A DNA stretch of 44,402 bases from Candidatus Eisenbacteria bacterium. Lineage in GTDB: Bacteria; Eisenbacteria; RBG-16-71-46. Made by a program: the position numbers and the translations under genes. The notes under the pieces were generated by a model. It saw only the letters and a list, made by a program, of their open reading frames with translations. It ran no database searches and had not been told where the DNA came from. Position 1 is the first letter of the stretch; each line of letters starts with the position of its first letter. Positions 23,601 to 33,900 of this stretch are shown here, one piece after another. The DNA is taken from positions 1 through 44,402 of the forward strand of contig DASTBI010000031.1 of NCBI GenBank assembly GCA_035712145.1. Direction: 5' to 3'.

Positions 23601-23629
23601 ACCCGGGGGCGGGTGAGGGCGGAGGTTTC

Positions 23630-24274
23630 CTAAACCGCGCCCGCGGTCTTCTGCCTTACGGTCCGTCGGCGGAGCGGCTCGAGCCGCGGAGGGCGCTTGC
23701 CGTGGCGGAGCGCGCCGGCGACCGGAACGTATTCGAGCGGCTTCCCTTCGTCGACGCAGCGCAGCATCAGACCGCCGCGGCTCATGTCACCGCGCCCCAC
23801 GAACGCCGAGGGGAACTGCAGCCGGCTCTGGAAGTGTCGCTCCACGACGTCCGTGTACTTGCCCGTGGCGATGCTGCCGAGCAGGACGACCTGGTCCGCA
23901 TCATCCAGAGCGCGCGCCAGCGCCGCGCAGTCGCGCTCGAGCGGCGCCCGGAATCGCGGCTCAGCAGGGTCGACCCCCACGCCGGCGATCCCCAGGAGAT
24001 CGGACATGGTGATTCGCTGGTCGGGAGGAATCAGTCCCCACCCTGGCGTGATGACGAGCACGCCGTGCGGCGCCCGCGTCGGGCGTGCGAACGCGCGCCC
24101 ATAGGCGAGCTTGCCCCGAAAGTAGAGACCGCTGAGGAAAGTGAAGACCTCGCCGATCGACGCTCCGTTTTCCCTCAGCCGCACGGCCAGGGGGAACGCG
24201 GCACGCCCGCTCATCAGGATCTGTGCCCGCCGCCCGCCGCAATGGGCGGGGGAGAGCAGGAACACGCTCTGCAT
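23630..24274 (-). CDS. Conserved-type hypothetical protein
   Basis: A 214-residue protein with no signal peptide or membrane helix. ATG 24274 gives a clean N-terminus MQSVFLLSPAHCGGRRAQIL; the frame extends 37 codons further but would overlap the neighbour. Distinctive segments: NGASIGEVFTFLSGLYFRGKLAY, VLVITPGWGLIPPDQRI, ALDDADQVVLLGSIATGKY, FPSAFVGRGDMSRGGLMLR and YVPVAGALRHGK near the end. The VVLLGS-AT-KY strand-loop looks like a nucleotide- or phosphate-binding element. I do not recognise a named function. It is downstream of, and probably co-transcribed with, the PHP-domain gene (52-nt gap), and converges on the secreted-protein gene. Confidence 0.75.
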   Translation of the reverse strand: MQSVFLLSPAHCGGRRAQILMSGRAAFPLAVRLRENGASIGEVFTFLSGLYFRGKLAYGRAFARPTRAPHGVLVITPGWGLIPPDQRITMSDLLGIAGVGVDPAEPRFRAPLERDCAALARALDDADQVVLLGSIATGKYTDVVERHFQSRLQFPSAFVGRGDMSRGGLMLRCVDEGKPLEYVPVAGALRHGKRPPRLEPLRRRTVRQKTAGAV

Positions 24275-24326
24275 GGATGGTCTTCGTCTCGGTGGGGCCC
24301 GCGGGTCGCTGCGAAGAAGCCGAAGA

Positions 24327-25418
24327 TTACTGCTTCGTCTTCGCCCACTCCAGGAGCCGCTCGACCGGCCAGGTGTTGAGGACACGCGCCGCGGGGATGC
24401 CGGCCCTGCGGGCGTGAGCCAGAGCGAACTCCGCGTACCTCAGCTCATTGCCGGAGTGGGCGTCGCTGTCCAGCGCGAACAGGCATCCGGCCTCGAGCGC
24501 CAGTCGAGCCGTCTCGTGATCCAGGTCCTGGCGGTAGGGATCTCCGTCGATCTCGATGGCGACGTCCTGTTCCCGCGCCTGCTCGAACACTTCGCTCCAG
24601 CGCGCCACCACCCCACGCCGCGTGAACATTCGTCCACGAGGATGAGCGAGGACGTGGACCTGCGGATGACGAACCGTGGCCACCATCCGCTCGGTCTGGT
24701 CCTCGGCTCGGCGCAGCTTGGAGTGCGGCGCCGCCAGCACGATCTCGAACTCGGCCAGCTCGTCGGACGTCATGTCCACGCCGCCTTCGGATGGAATGTT
24801 CGCCTCGATCCCCTTGAGCACCCGAAATCTCCCGGCCCATTCGCGATTGAGGCGGTCGGCCTCGCGATGCTGGCGCCGCACGTCCTCCATGCTGACACCG
24901 CCGGCGATCTTCAGCCCGTACGAGTGATCGCTGACGCCGATGTATCCATATCCGCGCGCCATCGCGGCCTCGGCCATGGCGGCAACCGACTCGGCGCCGT
25001 CGCTCCACTCGGTGTGCATCTGCAGGTCGCCTCGATAGTCCTCGAGGCCGATCGCACCCCTGGCCGGGGAGCGCAGGATGCGCAGCGCTTGGGCCCGGCT
25101 CAGGAAGTGAGTGCGCAGGGCGCGCGCCTGGTCCAGCTCGGTACGCCGCGCGCTCTTCTCGACCGCCCGCTCGACGGCCGGGCTGCGACCGAGCTGCAGG
25201 TGCTCGAGGATCACCCGCTCGCTGGCAGGTCCGACGTAAGGGATCTCACGGGGGGCGTGCTCGCGGACGAAGTCGTCCAGCGGCTGCTCGAGCGAGACGA
25301 CGGCTCGCGCCGCACGTCGATAGGCCCTTGCTCCATGAGTGGACTGGTGGACGAAAGCGAGATCGTAGAGCGCTTCGGCCACCTCCATGTTGAGGTCGCG
25401 ATCGACATCCGGGGACAT
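24327..25418 (-). CDS. PolX-like PHP-domain phosphoesterase lacking the polymerase domain
   Basis: A 363-residue protein. Residues about 1-110 resemble the 8-kDa helix-hairpin-helix region of family X DNA polymerases (HGARAYRRAARAVVSLEQPL, IPYVGPASERVILEHLQLG). About 125-360 is a PHP phosphoesterase with the metal-ligand motifs in order: DLQMHTEWSDG, VSDHS, KGIEANI, AAPHS, HPRGR and DSDAHS. The nucleotidyltransferase palm normally between the two in PolX is absent. It may be a DNA-end or nucleotide phosphoesterase. On the minus strand TAGGCT lies exactly 6 nt before ATG with no ribosome site, suggesting leaderless expression. It is divergent from the transporter gene at 25568. Confidence 0.88.
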   Translation of the reverse strand: MSPDVDRDLNMEVAEALYDLAFVHQSTHGARAYRRAARAVVSLEQPLDDFVREHAPREIPYVGPASERVILEHLQLGRSPAVERAVEKSARRTELDQARALRTHFLSRAQALRILRSPARGAIGLEDYRGDLQMHTEWSDGAESVAAMAEAAMARGYGYIGVSDHSYGLKIAGGVSMEDVRRQHREADRLNREWAGRFRVLKGIEANIPSEGGVDMTSDELAEFEIVLAAPHSKLRRAEDQTERMVATVRHPQVHVLAHPRGRMFTRRGVVARWSEVFEQAREQDVAIEIDGDPYRQDLDHETARLALEAGCLFALDSDAHSGNELRYAEFALAHARRAGIPAARVLNTWPVERLLEWAKTKQ

Positions 25419-25567
25419 GGGACGAGCCTAGGCTTCGGCCGCGTTCGAGACGCCATCGACCGGCAAACTCACTCGGGGGACGAGGGTCGGGATCGCACGC
25501 CCTTCAGGCCGGACCGATGAGGTAGTGTCTCCGTCCTTTCGGACCGACCCTGGGAAGGAGACTCGTC

Positions 25568-26227
25568 GTGCAGGTGCTCACACTATTGGGTTTGGGTCTC
25601 TTGTTGGGCCTGCGACACGCGGCCGATCCCGACCATGTCGTCGCGGTCACCACGATCGCCGCGCGCACCCGCCGTGTGCTTCCCGCCACGCTGCTCGGAA
25701 TCGTCTGGGGGCTGGGCCACACGCTGACGCTGTTCGCGGTGGGGGCGGCCATCATCGTCTTCAACTGGTCCGTGCCCCCGCGGATCGGTCTCACGCTCGA
25801 GCTATGCGTGGCGCTGGCGCTCGTGGTCGTGGGTCTCCTCAATCTCAAGCCACACCGACACGACCGAAGCGAGCTCGGACAGGAGCCGGGAAGACCACCG
25901 GCGGGACGCGCCTTCCTCGTGGGGCTCGTTCATGGACTGGCGGGAAGCGCGGCGGTGGCGCTGCTGGTGCTGGCCACGGTCGGCGATCCGCGCTGGGCCT
26001 TCGGCTATCTCCTGGTCTTCGGTCTCGGAACGCTCATCGGCATGGCGCTGATCACCACCGGCTTCGCCCTGCCGGTCGCCCTGGCCATGAATCGCTGGGC
26101 TCATGCCGGACGGCTGATCCGCGTGTCCACGGGCGCTCTCTCGCTCGCGTTCGGGATCTGGCTCGTCTATCAGATCGGCTGGCTCGATGGCCTGTTCATG
26201 GGCACGCCGCATTGGACGGCCCACTGA
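25568..26227 (+). CDS. Nickel/cobalt-type membrane transporter, NicO/UreH-like
   Basis: A 219-residue membrane protein with about six hydrophobic segments. The first helix carries GLRHAADPDHVVAV, the H-x4-D-H signature of the NiCoT/UreH/RcnA superfamily that binds Ni or Co in transit, followed by GIVWGLGHTLTLF. A cytoplasmic HRHDRSELGQEPGR loop at about 98-110 has two histidines. Start is GTG 25568 after GGGAAGGAG. A TAGTGT box near 25523 could be its -10 element. UreH-like proteins often serve urease or hydrogenase, but neither is present here. Metal specificity is not determinable. Confidence 0.82.
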   Translation: MQVLTLLGLGLLLGLRHAADPDHVVAVTTIAARTRRVLPATLLGIVWGLGHTLTLFAVGAAIIVFNWSVPPRIGLTLELCVALALVVVGLLNLKPHRHDRSELGQEPGRPPAGRAFLVGLVHGLAGSAAVALLVLATVGDPRWAFGYLLVFGLGTLIGMALITTGFALPVALAMNRWAHAGRLIRVSTGALSLAFGIWLVYQIGWLDGLFMGTPHWTAH

Positions 26228-26245
26228 GTGGCGCTCGGGCCGCGC

Positions 26246-27010
26246 TCAGCGCGACGGGGTGACGAGCGGCCGAGGCTCGGGGCCCGACCGCTCGACGGCC
26301 AGGCGCTTCGGCATGCGCGCGAGCAGTGCGAGCGTGGCGATCGACAGAATGCCGACGGTTGCCCAGCTCATGGGCGACGCCGACCATCCGAACACGCCCT
26401 GACCCACGGACGTTGCCGAAGGCACGATATCCTTGGTGTTGTTCACCGCGGCGTGCATCACCATCACGATCCACAGGCTCCCGGTGCGCGCATAGAGCCA
26501 GGCCATCGCCACCGAGAGTCCCACCACGGTGAGCATGTAGACCCAGAAGGAGTGCTGGTACGTGTCAGCACCGCGCGCGAAGAAGAGCGGGACGTGCCAT
26601 GCGGCCCAGAGCAAGCCGAGCACGACACTCGCGCCGCGCAGACCGATCCGCGACGCGAGCCGCGGCAGCGCGTAACCTCGCCAGCCGATCTCCTCGCCCG
26701 CCTGGATTGGCGCGGAGAAGACGATCGCGAACGGGATGAGAAACAGCGCCTCGGTCTGGAAGGCCGGCCATGCCCCGGTCCAGAGTCGGACGACCAAGGC
26801 GGCCAGCAGCTTCACGGAGATCAAGAAGAGGATCGCGAACGCGTACCAGCCCGGCTTCAACGATCCGCGGAAGACCGGATCGACGAGCCGGCGAACTCCA
26901 TCGCGTCCTTCGGCGCGCCACGTCAGCAGCAGCGCGCTCACCGCGGGAGAGAAGGCGCCGAGAGTCGCCAGCACGGAGTGGATTGGCCTGAGAGTGGGCC
27001 CCGCCGTCAC
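26246..27010 (-). CDS. CPBP-family intramembrane metalloprotease (CAAX/Abi type)
   Basis: A 254-residue polytopic membrane protein. The conserved CPBP motifs are present in order: EEIGWRGYALPRL (glutamate pair and arginine), AAWHVPLFF (histidine) and MHAAVNN (histidine, asparagine). These form the glutamyl-type intramembrane protease site. From GTG 27010 the product lacks the usual first helix; in-frame codons upstream encode a good one (LAAFFSLAFALGWLFFVTV) but no ATG, GTG or TTG occurs between there and the kinase stop at 27133. It follows the hybrid kinase on the same strand. Role in prenyl-protein processing or bacteriocin-type immunity cannot be told apart. Confidence 0.85.
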   Translation of the reverse strand: MTAGPTLRPIHSVLATLGAFSPAVSALLLTWRAEGRDGVRRLVDPVFRGSLKPGWYAFAILFLISVKLLAALVVRLWTGAWPAFQTEALFLIPFAIVFSAPIQAGEEIGWRGYALPRLASRIGLRGASVVLGLLWAAWHVPLFFARGADTYQHSFWVYMLTVVGLSVAMAWLYARTGSLWIVMVMHAAVNNTKDIVPSATSVGQGVFGWSASPMSWATVGILSIATLALLARMPKRLAVERSGPEPRPLVTPSR

Positions 27011-27132
27011 CGCGACGGTGACGAAGAAAAGCCATCCCAGCGCGAAGGCCAGCGAGAAGAAGGCCGCCAGATCGCCGAGGCCCGGGAGAGACCGAGGTCC
27101 GTCGCTCGCGGAACTCAGGGCGGTGTGGCCGC

Positions 27133-28938
27133 TCAGACGGCGAGACCTGAACGACCGGCGGAGACGCGAGCCACGAGCTCGCCCATCACCCGCAGGAGTG
27201 TCGGCGGATCCATCGGCTTCACCAGATGGGCATCGAAGCCGCTCTCGACCGATCGGCGCCTGTCTTCCTCCTGGCCCCAGCCCGTGGCGGCGATCATCAC
27301 GACGTTTTGCCCTCGAGGAAGAGCGCGTACCCGCTCGGCGACCTCGTATCCGCTGAGCCGCGGCATGCCGATGTCGAGCAGCAGGATCTGGGGAAAGCCG
27401 CTCTCCGCGATGCTCAGCGCTTCTTCACCGTCGTAGGCGACACGCACCTCGTGGCCGTCGAGTTGAAGGAGCATCGCGACCGAATCGGCGGAATCGCGGT
27501 TGTCGTCCGCGACGAGGATGCGCCAGGGTCCGGCGGAGGATGGCGCGGCCGCGCCGGGATGATGCGGCTCGTAGGTTGGACTCTCGAGCATCGGAAGCCT
27601 CACGCTGAAGCAACTGCCGCGATCCAGGCCTTTGCTCTGGACCTCGACCGAGCCGCCGTGCATCTCGACCAGCCGTTTCACCAGCGTCAAGCCGAGCCCG
27701 AGGCCGTCGGGATCACGACCCACCCCGCGCCCGCTCTGAAAGAAGAGATCGAAGATGTGGTCCTGATCCTCGGCGGGAATGCCTCGCCCTTGATCGATGA
27801 CGTGAATCGCGACGTCGGGTCCCTGTCGCTCGGTCAAGACCTCGATCCTGGTGCCGACGGGGCTGTACTTGCTGGCATTGTCGAGAAGGTTGGCGAAGAC
27901 CTGCGAGAGGCGAACGACGTCGGCGTGGAGCCGAACCTCGACCCCCGAAGGCCGCACCACCAGCGACTGCCCTGCCGCCTCGATCAGGGGCCGAGCCGAC
28001 TCGATCGCCCCATCCAGGATGTCGTCGAGCGGAACCGCGTGCTTCCGCAGCTCGAGCTTTCCCTGCGTGATGCGGCTCACATCCAGAAGGTCGTCGATCA
28101 GCCGGGTCAGATGGACGATCTGGCGCTGGATGATGTCCTGGAAGCGCTGTGCCTCCTGGTTCCCGGGCGTCGCGCGGCGGAGCAGCTCCACGGCGCTCCG
28201 GATCGGGTTGAGCGGATTGCGCAGCTCGTGTCCGAGAGTGGCCAGGAACTCGTCCTTCCGGCGATCGGCCTCGCGCAGCGCCTCTTCGGTCTGGCGCAGC
28301 TCACGCTCGGCGCGTCGGCGCTCCTCGAGCTCGTCCTGCGCGCGACGAAAGAGCCGCGCGTTCTCGAGCGCCACGGCCAGCAGCAGGGAGATGCCTTCGA
28401 GCAGCTCGAGGTCGAGCGGCGTGTACACGCTCTCCGCGTCGGCGCTCACCTGCACGACGCCGACGACTTCGCCTTCGAGGCGCAGCGGCGCCATGATGGC
28501 GTTGCGCGCCAGTGGCGGGTCGGCATCCCGCAGATCCCGGACGACTCCGGCGCCGTCGACTTCGTAGTACTTCCCCTTTGGATCGCGCACGCGGTCGGCC
28601 ACGTCGGTGAACAACATGGGCCGGCCCGTGCGGATCACCTGGCTCTGCATGCCCGCGGATTCCTCCCGGTAGGCCAGCGCTGGCAGCGTGGACGGATCGA
28701 GCACGTTCCCGCTGACATACGCATAGAGGCACCGGATCGACCCGGAGGCCCGGTCCAGCTCCGACACGATCAAGCCGTCGCAACGCATCGCGGAGCGCAC
28801 GCTGTCGAGCATGCGGGCGAAAATCGCGGCCGGATCGAGGCTGCTCGCGAGCTGCCGGGCGGTGTCGAGCAGGATCTGATGAAGCCGGTCCAATCCCGAC
28901 GAGGCGGGGATCGCGGAGGATTCGGGCTTCTGAGTCAC
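27133..28938 (-). CDS. Hybrid sensor histidine kinase (GAF-HisKA-HATPase-REC)
   Basis: A soluble hybrid kinase, 601 residues from GTG 28938. The frame continues to a TTG at 29034, but that lies only 6 nt from the cold-shock terminator hairpin, so a downstream start is more likely; GTG 28992 is another option. GAF domain about 25-185 ([33 protein letters not shown]), a short coiled linker, HisKA with His237 ([18 protein letters not shown]), HATPase with N box [11 protein letters not shown] and G boxes DQGRGIP and GLGLGLTLV, then a C-terminal receiver with phospho-acceptor Asp522 ([12 protein letters not shown]) and KPMDP. The signal is presumably a cytoplasmic small molecule. No output-domain partner is adjacent. 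Confidence 0.9.
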   Translation of the reverse strand: MTQKPESSAIPASSGLDRLHQILLDTARQLASSLDPAAIFARMLDSVRSAMRCDGLIVSELDRASGSIRCLYAYVSGNVLDPSTLPALAYREESAGMQSQVIRTGRPMLFTDVADRVRDPKGKYYEVDGAGVVRDLRDADPPLARNAIMAPLRLEGEVVGVVQVSADAESVYTPLDLELLEGISLLLAVALENARLFRRAQDELEERRRAERELRQTEEALREADRRKDEFLATLGHELRNPLNPIRSAVELLRRATPGNQEAQRFQDIIQRQIVHLTRLIDDLLDVSRITQGKLELRKHAVPLDDILDGAIESARPLIEAAGQSLVVRPSGVEVRLHADVVRLSQVFANLLDNASKYSPVGTRIEVLTERQGPDVAIHVIDQGRGIPAEDQDHIFDLFFQSGRGVGRDPDGLGLGLTLVKRLVEMHGGSVEVQSKGLDRGSCFSVRLPMLESPTYEPHHPGAAAPSSAGPWRILVADDNRDSADSVAMLLQLDGHEVRVAYDGEEALSIAESGFPQILLLDIGMPRLSGYEVAERVRALPRGQNVVMIAATGWGQEEDRRRSVESGFDAHLVKPMDPPTLLRVMGELVARVSAGRSGLAV

Positions 28939-29040
28939 GGAGCGGTGGACCTGCAGGAGTGAAAGGGGACGGCCAAGGGCGGACCCTACCACGGCCCGAA
29001 CGCCGACCCAGGGGAAAATCGGAGTCTGATCCAACGCGAA

Positions 29041-29066
29041 GGGCGGCGTCCGGAAGGACGCCGCCC
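29041..29066 (-). terminator. Perfect 11-bp terminator hairpin after the cold-shock gene
   Basis: GGGCGGCGTCC (29041-29051) and GGACGCCGCCC (29056-29066) flank a 4-nt loop. On the minus strand it begins 29 nt after the cold-shock stop codon and is followed by TTCGCGTT, a weak T-rich tail. It most likely ends the cold-shock transcript before the kinase gene. Confidence 0.7.
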
Positions 29067-29095
29067 CTTCGGCGCGAGGTGGTACCTCGAGCGAC

Positions 29096-29299
29096 TTAGA
29101 CCTTGCGGACGTTCGCCGCCTGCAGCCCCTTCGGACCGCGGGTCACGTCGAACTCCAGAGACTCTCCCTCGGCGAGCGTCTTGAAGCCGTCGCCGTGGAT
29201 CGCGGAGAAATGGACGAAGACGTCCTCGCCGCCATCCGCCTGGGTGATGAAGCCAAAGCCCTTCGCCTCGTTGAACCACTTCACGGTGCCACGTGCCAC
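29096..29299 (-). CDS. cspA: Cold-shock protein, CspA family
   Basis: A 67-residue CSD protein of normal length: [15 protein letters not shown] (RNP1), DVFVHFSAI (RNP2) and the C-terminal [13 protein letters not shown]. It binds single-stranded RNA/DNA and acts as an RNA chaperone. The start is GTG 29299, with AAGGAG six nt upstream. On the minus strand the preceding 110-140 nt form a leader that contains a terminator-like hairpin followed by a T-run (29407-29436), suggesting that expression could be controlled by premature termination. A strong hairpin closes the gene downstream. Confidence 0.95.
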   Translation of the reverse strand: MARGTVKWFNEAKGFGFITQADGGEDVFVHFSAIHGDGFKTLAEGESLEFDVTRGPKGLQAANVRKV

Positions 29300-29406
29300 T
29301 TGAAGCTCCTTGTATCCGGGTCGATCGACCCGCCCTTTGCCGCGAATCAACGCTGCGGCCGCGTCCGGTCTTCGTGACCTTCGCCTCGATCCGGAAGTTC
29401 GGCCAA

Positions 29407-29436
29407 CAAAAAGCCGCCAGGGGAGTCCTCTGGCGG
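29407..29436 (-). terminator. Intrinsic-terminator-like hairpin plus T-run in the cold-shock leader
   Basis: On the plus strand CCGCCAGGGG (29414-29423) and CCTCTGGCGG (29427-29436) are complementary (one G-T). Read on the minus strand the stem ends in CCTGGCGG and is followed directly by CTTTTTGTT, the classic rho-independent form. It lies about 114 nt upstream of the cold-shock start in the same direction; no other minus-strand gene precedes it. Confidence 0.6.
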
Positions 29437-29536
29437 AATCTGATGAGCCACACATCCCGGCAACCGAAGACGCCGACAGTATCGGCGGCTCGATCCCGGA
29501 GCGCCAGTCAATTCTTCGGTGAGGTATGATCGGCCC

Positions 29537-30820
29537 ATGGATAACGATTTCATCGAGCCGGACGACGAGGAGCGCTCGCCGGACTTCGCCAAGGCCCTCG
29601 AGGAACACGAACGACGGGGAGAGACCGCCGACCTCGCGGCTCGCGCGGCGTTCGAGCCGAGGATGGGCGCGCGCGTGCGTGGCCGCGTGGTGGCGCTCAC
29701 CAGCGAGCACGCGCTCGTGGACATCGGCGCGCGGAGCGAAGCGATCACGGAGCTCTCGCACTTCCGGACCGGCGAGGAGCCTCCGCGAATCGCCGTGGGG
29801 GATACCGTCGACCTCTTCGTGGTCGACGCCGGAGAACCCACCGTGCTCGCGCCGTCCATGCGCTCCGATCCGCATGCCGGGCTCGGCGCCTTGCGCGAGG
29901 CGCAGAAAGCGGGCGTGCCGGTCGAAGGGCGCGTGCTGGAAGCCAACACCGGAGGCCTTCGAGTGGACCTGGGCGGCGCCCATGGATTCTGCCCCGTCTC
30001 GCAGATCGAGCTTTCGTTCTGCTCCGATCCGTCCTCCTATGTCGGCCGCACGCTGGAGTTCCTCGTCACCGGGATCGAGGACGCGCGGCGGAGCGCGCTG
30101 CTCTCGCGCAAGCAACTGCTGCAGCGCCGCGAAAAGGAAGAGTCCGAGCGTCGCATCGCCACGCTGGCCGTGGGGCAGGAGGTGGAAGGCGTCATCCGCC
30201 ATCTCGAGGCGTTCGGCGCCTTCGTGGACATCGGGGGCGTCGAAGGGCTGGTCCACGTCTCCGAGATCCAGCACGCGCGGGTCGCGCATCCGCGCGACGT
30301 GCTCGTCGAGGGTCAGAAAGTGAAGGCGCGCATCCTGCGCATGGAGACTCGTCCCGGCGAGCGGCCGCGCATCGGACTTTCGATCAAGGCAGCGGCGCCC
30401 GACCCCTGGACGGGAATCGAGACGCGGCTCGCTCCAGGCGCGCGCGTGCACGGCGTCGTGGCTCGTATCGCCGACTTCGGCGCGTTCGTCACGCTGGAGC
30501 CCGGAATCGACGGCCTGGTTCACATCTCCGAGATCGCGCCGCGACGGATCGAGCGGGTGAAGGAGGTGCTGTCGGTCGGCCAGGAGGTCGACGCGGTCGT
30601 GCTCGGAGTCGATGCGAAGAAGAAGCGCATCTCGCTGTCCGTCAAGGCCGCGGGAGAAGCGATGGCGACGCCCGAGCCGCCACGGGAGAGGAAGCCCGAA
30701 CCTCGAGCCCCCGTGAGCGGGCCGCCGGCCATGGAAGAGCCCACGACCATGGCTCTGGCCTTCCGCAAGGCAGCCGAGAAGGCGCGCCAGAAGCAGTCGA
30801 AGGCGGACCCGCAGGCTTGA
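29537..30820 (+). CDS. S1 RNA-binding domain protein (four S1 repeats)
   Basis: A 427-residue ribosomal protein S1-like protein. Four OB-fold S1 repeats can be followed: about 36-100 ([20 protein letters not shown]), 125-180 ([18 protein letters not shown]), 208-282 ([28 protein letters not shown]) and 298-370 ([28 protein letters not shown]). Repeats 3 and 4 are the most canonical. The acidic start ([13 protein letters not shown]) and the charged tail are disordered. It is shorter than a six-repeat rpsA product, so it may be an S1 paralogue or this lineage's S1. ATG 29537 is chosen because TATGAT lies exactly 6 nt upstream, implying a leaderless mRNA. Confidence 0.88.
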   Translation: MDNDFIEPDDEERSPDFAKALEEHERRGETADLAARAAFEPRMGARVRGRVVALTSEHALVDIGARSEAITELSHFRTGEEPPRIAVGDTVDLFVVDAGEPTVLAPSMRSDPHAGLGALREAQKAGVPVEGRVLEANTGGLRVDLGGAHGFCPVSQIELSFCSDPSSYVGRTLEFLVTGIEDARRSALLSRKQLLQRREKEESERRIATLAVGQEVEGVIRHLEAFGAFVDIGGVEGLVHVSEIQHARVAHPRDVLVEGQKVKARILRMETRPGERPRIGLSIKAAAPDPWTGIETRLAPGARVHGVVARIADFGAFVTLEPGIDGLVHISEIAPRRIERVKEVLSVGQEVDAVVLGVDAKKKRISLSVKAAGEAMATPEPPRERKPEPRAPVSGPPAMEEPTTMALAFRKAAEKARQKQSKADPQA

Positions 30821-30960
30821 ACGCCTGACGCGCCAGCCAGGGACACTTAGCGCGCGCTTGTCCCCCGAGCCGAACTTTGCCAGCATCGAAGTCCACGCGC
30901 GCTCCTCCGATGTCGCCGTTCTCGCGAGCGGCGACGCCATAGCGCTTGCAGGGTGCACCC

Positions 30961-33900
30961 ATGATCACCAAGGACGCTCCCGAAGATCCGCCAGCAGGGC
31001 GCGAGGTCGTCTCCTCGTCCGGCGAGATGGCGGCTCGGATCCATGAGTACGATTGGGGACGCACGCCGCTCGGACCCATGGACTCCTGGTCGCCGAGCCT
31101 GAAGATGATGGTGCGGTTCCTCCTCGTGAACCGCTTCCCGCTCCTCCTGTGGTGGGGTCCTCGATTTCTGCAGATCTACAACGACCCCTACCGGCCGGTG
31201 CTGGGGTCGAAGCACCCGAACTCCCTGGGACAGCCTGCGGCGGAATGCTGGCCCGAGATCTGGCCGATCATCGGCCCGCTGGTCGAGACTCCGTTCAGGG
31301 GCGGACCGCCGACCTGGATGGAGGACATCGCTCTCGAGCCCAATCGCCACGGGTTCGCGGAGGAGACGCACTTCACCATCGCCTATAGCCCGGTCCCCGA
31401 CGAGACGGTGGAGAGCGGCATCGGCGGGGTGCTCGCCACGGTTCATGAGATCACCGAGAAGGTGATCGGAGAGCGGCGCGTGGCCGCCTTGCGCGACCTC
31501 GGTACGCGCGCCCTGGAAACAAAGACCGCGGAGGACGCATGCGAGGCGGCCGCCGAGATCATGTCGAAGTACCCCAAGGACGCGCCTTTCGCCCTGATCT
31601 ACCTGGTCGACGAGAGCCGCAGGCAAGCTCGCCTGGCGGCATCCAGCGGTGTCGGCATCGGAGAGAGCGCCAGTCCCCGAGCCATCGACCTCGAGGGCGA
31701 AGCGGCCGAGTCCGCGACCTGGCCGCTGGCCGAAGTGATCCGCACCGAATCCTCGATCGTGGTCGAGGACCTCGCGACGCGACTTCCTCGATCGGTTCCG
31801 GCGGGTCCATGGTCCGACCCGCCGCGCCAGGCCGTCGTGGTTCCCATTCGATCGAACATGCCGCACCAGCTCGCCGGCATGCTGGTCGTGGGCGTGAGCG
31901 CGAGGATCGCGCTCGACGATTCCTACAAGAGCTTCTTCGAGCTGGCGGCCTCGCAGATCGCCACGGCGATCGCGAACGCGCGCGCCTATGATGAGGAGCG
32001 CAAGCGTGCGGAAGCGCTGGCCGAGATCGACCGCGCGAAGACGACCTTCTTCTCCAACGTCTCGCACGAGTTCCGCACGCCGCTGACCCTCATGCTCGGC
32101 CCTCTCGAGGAGGCACTGTCCAGGGCCGAGGGGCAAGACCTTCCCGGCGGCAAGGATCTCGTCGAGATCGCGCATCGCAATGGCCTCCGTTTGCTGAAGC
32201 TCGTGAACGCGCTGCTCGACTACTCCCGGATCGAGGCGGGTCGCGCCAAGTTGTCGACCAAGACCGAGGACCTGTGCGAGCTGACTGCGGTGTACGCCAG
32301 CATGTTCCGCTCCGCCATGGACCGGGCCGGGCTGGAGTTCCAGGTGGAATGCGAGCCGCTGCCGTCGCTGGTGCGCGTGGATCGCGACGCCTGGGAGAAG
32401 ATCGTGCTCAACCTGGTGTCGAATGCGTTCAAGTACACGCTCGAAGGCCGCGTCACCGTCACGATGCGATCCGACGAGGACCGCGCCGTGCTCACCGTCA
32501 CCGATACCGGCACCGGGATCGCGAGTCATGAGCTACCCAATCTCTTCAAGCGCTTCCATCGGGTCGAAGGCGCGCGCGGAAGGACCCACGAGGGCACGGG
32601 CATCGGGCTCTCATTGGTGAAGGAGCTGGTCCATCTCCACGGCGGAAGGATCACGGTGAAGAGCGAGCTGGGGCGCGGCAGCACATTCCGCGTCGAGCTT
32701 CCCCTGTCCACGGACGCGGCCCCGACGGCCGCGCAGGATCGGCGGCAGCACGAGGCGGAAGCCAAGGAGGCCAGGGCGTTCGTGGAGGAAGCGCTGCGCT
32801 GGCTTCCGGATGCCGATGTGGGCGACCGGGACCCGGCGTTGCCACTTCGCCAGGGCAGGGTCCTTCTGGCGGACGACAACGCGGACGTTCGGCAGTACTT
32901 GCGCGGCCTGCTCGAAGCCGTCGGATATTCCGTGATGGCCGTGGCCAACGGCCAGGAGGCTCTGGCCGCGGCGCGCCATGAGCGCCCGGATCTGATTCTG
33001 ACCGACGTGATGATGCCGATCATGGATGGCTTCGCGTTGCTGGCCGCGGTGCGCTCGGATCCATCGCTTACCGAGACTCCGGTCATCATGCTCTCCGCGC
33101 GCGCCGGCGAAGAGAGCAAGGTCGAAGGTCTCGAGCACGGCGCGGACGACTATCTCGTGAAGCCGTTCTCGGCGAAGGAGCTGGTGGCCCGCGTCGCCTC
33201 GAACCTGAGCCTGGCGCGGATCCGAAGGGAGAGCGCCGAGCGCGTCACGTCGATCCTGGAAAGCCTTTCGGATGCCTTCCAGTCGATCGACGCGAACGGC
33301 CGCTATCTCTACGTCAACGGCGCCATGCGCAAGCTTCTGACCGAACAGGGCATCGATCCGAGCTCGATCATCGGCAAGCACGTCTTCGAGGCTTTCCCCG
33401 AGTGGCGAGACACCGAGATCGGCCGCGCGTTCCTGAAGGCGCACGAGGAGCGCACGTACGTCGAGCTCGAGAGCAAGTACGCGCCTTTCGACCGCTGGTA
33501 TGCGGTCCGCTTCCATCCCGACCGTGAGGGCGGGCTGTCCGTCCTTTCGGAGGACATCACCGCGAGGAAAGACGCGGAGGCCAACCTCCGGCAGCGGACC
33601 GAGGAGCGCCAGCACCTGCTGGAGAGCGAGCGTGCGGCGCGCATGGAGGCCGAGCGACTCGGCCGCGTGAAGGACGAATTCCTGGCGACGCTCTCGCACG
33701 AGCTGCGCACGCCGCTCAACTCGATCCTCGGCTGGGCTCGCCTGGTGAGAAAGGATTCGGAGAACCGCGAGCTGCGAGAGAAGGCGCTGGAGGTCATCGA
33801 GCGGAATTCGCACGCCCAGGCACAGCTCATCTCGGACCTTCTGGACATGAGCCGGGTGATTTCCGGAAAACTCAGGCTCGAGTTCGACCAGGTCGACTTG

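Noticed and set aside
29096-30958. 620-codon minus-strand frame ending in the cold-shock protein
   Set aside because: Only the last 67 codons are real; the rest is antisense to the S1-domain gene and shows shadow composition.
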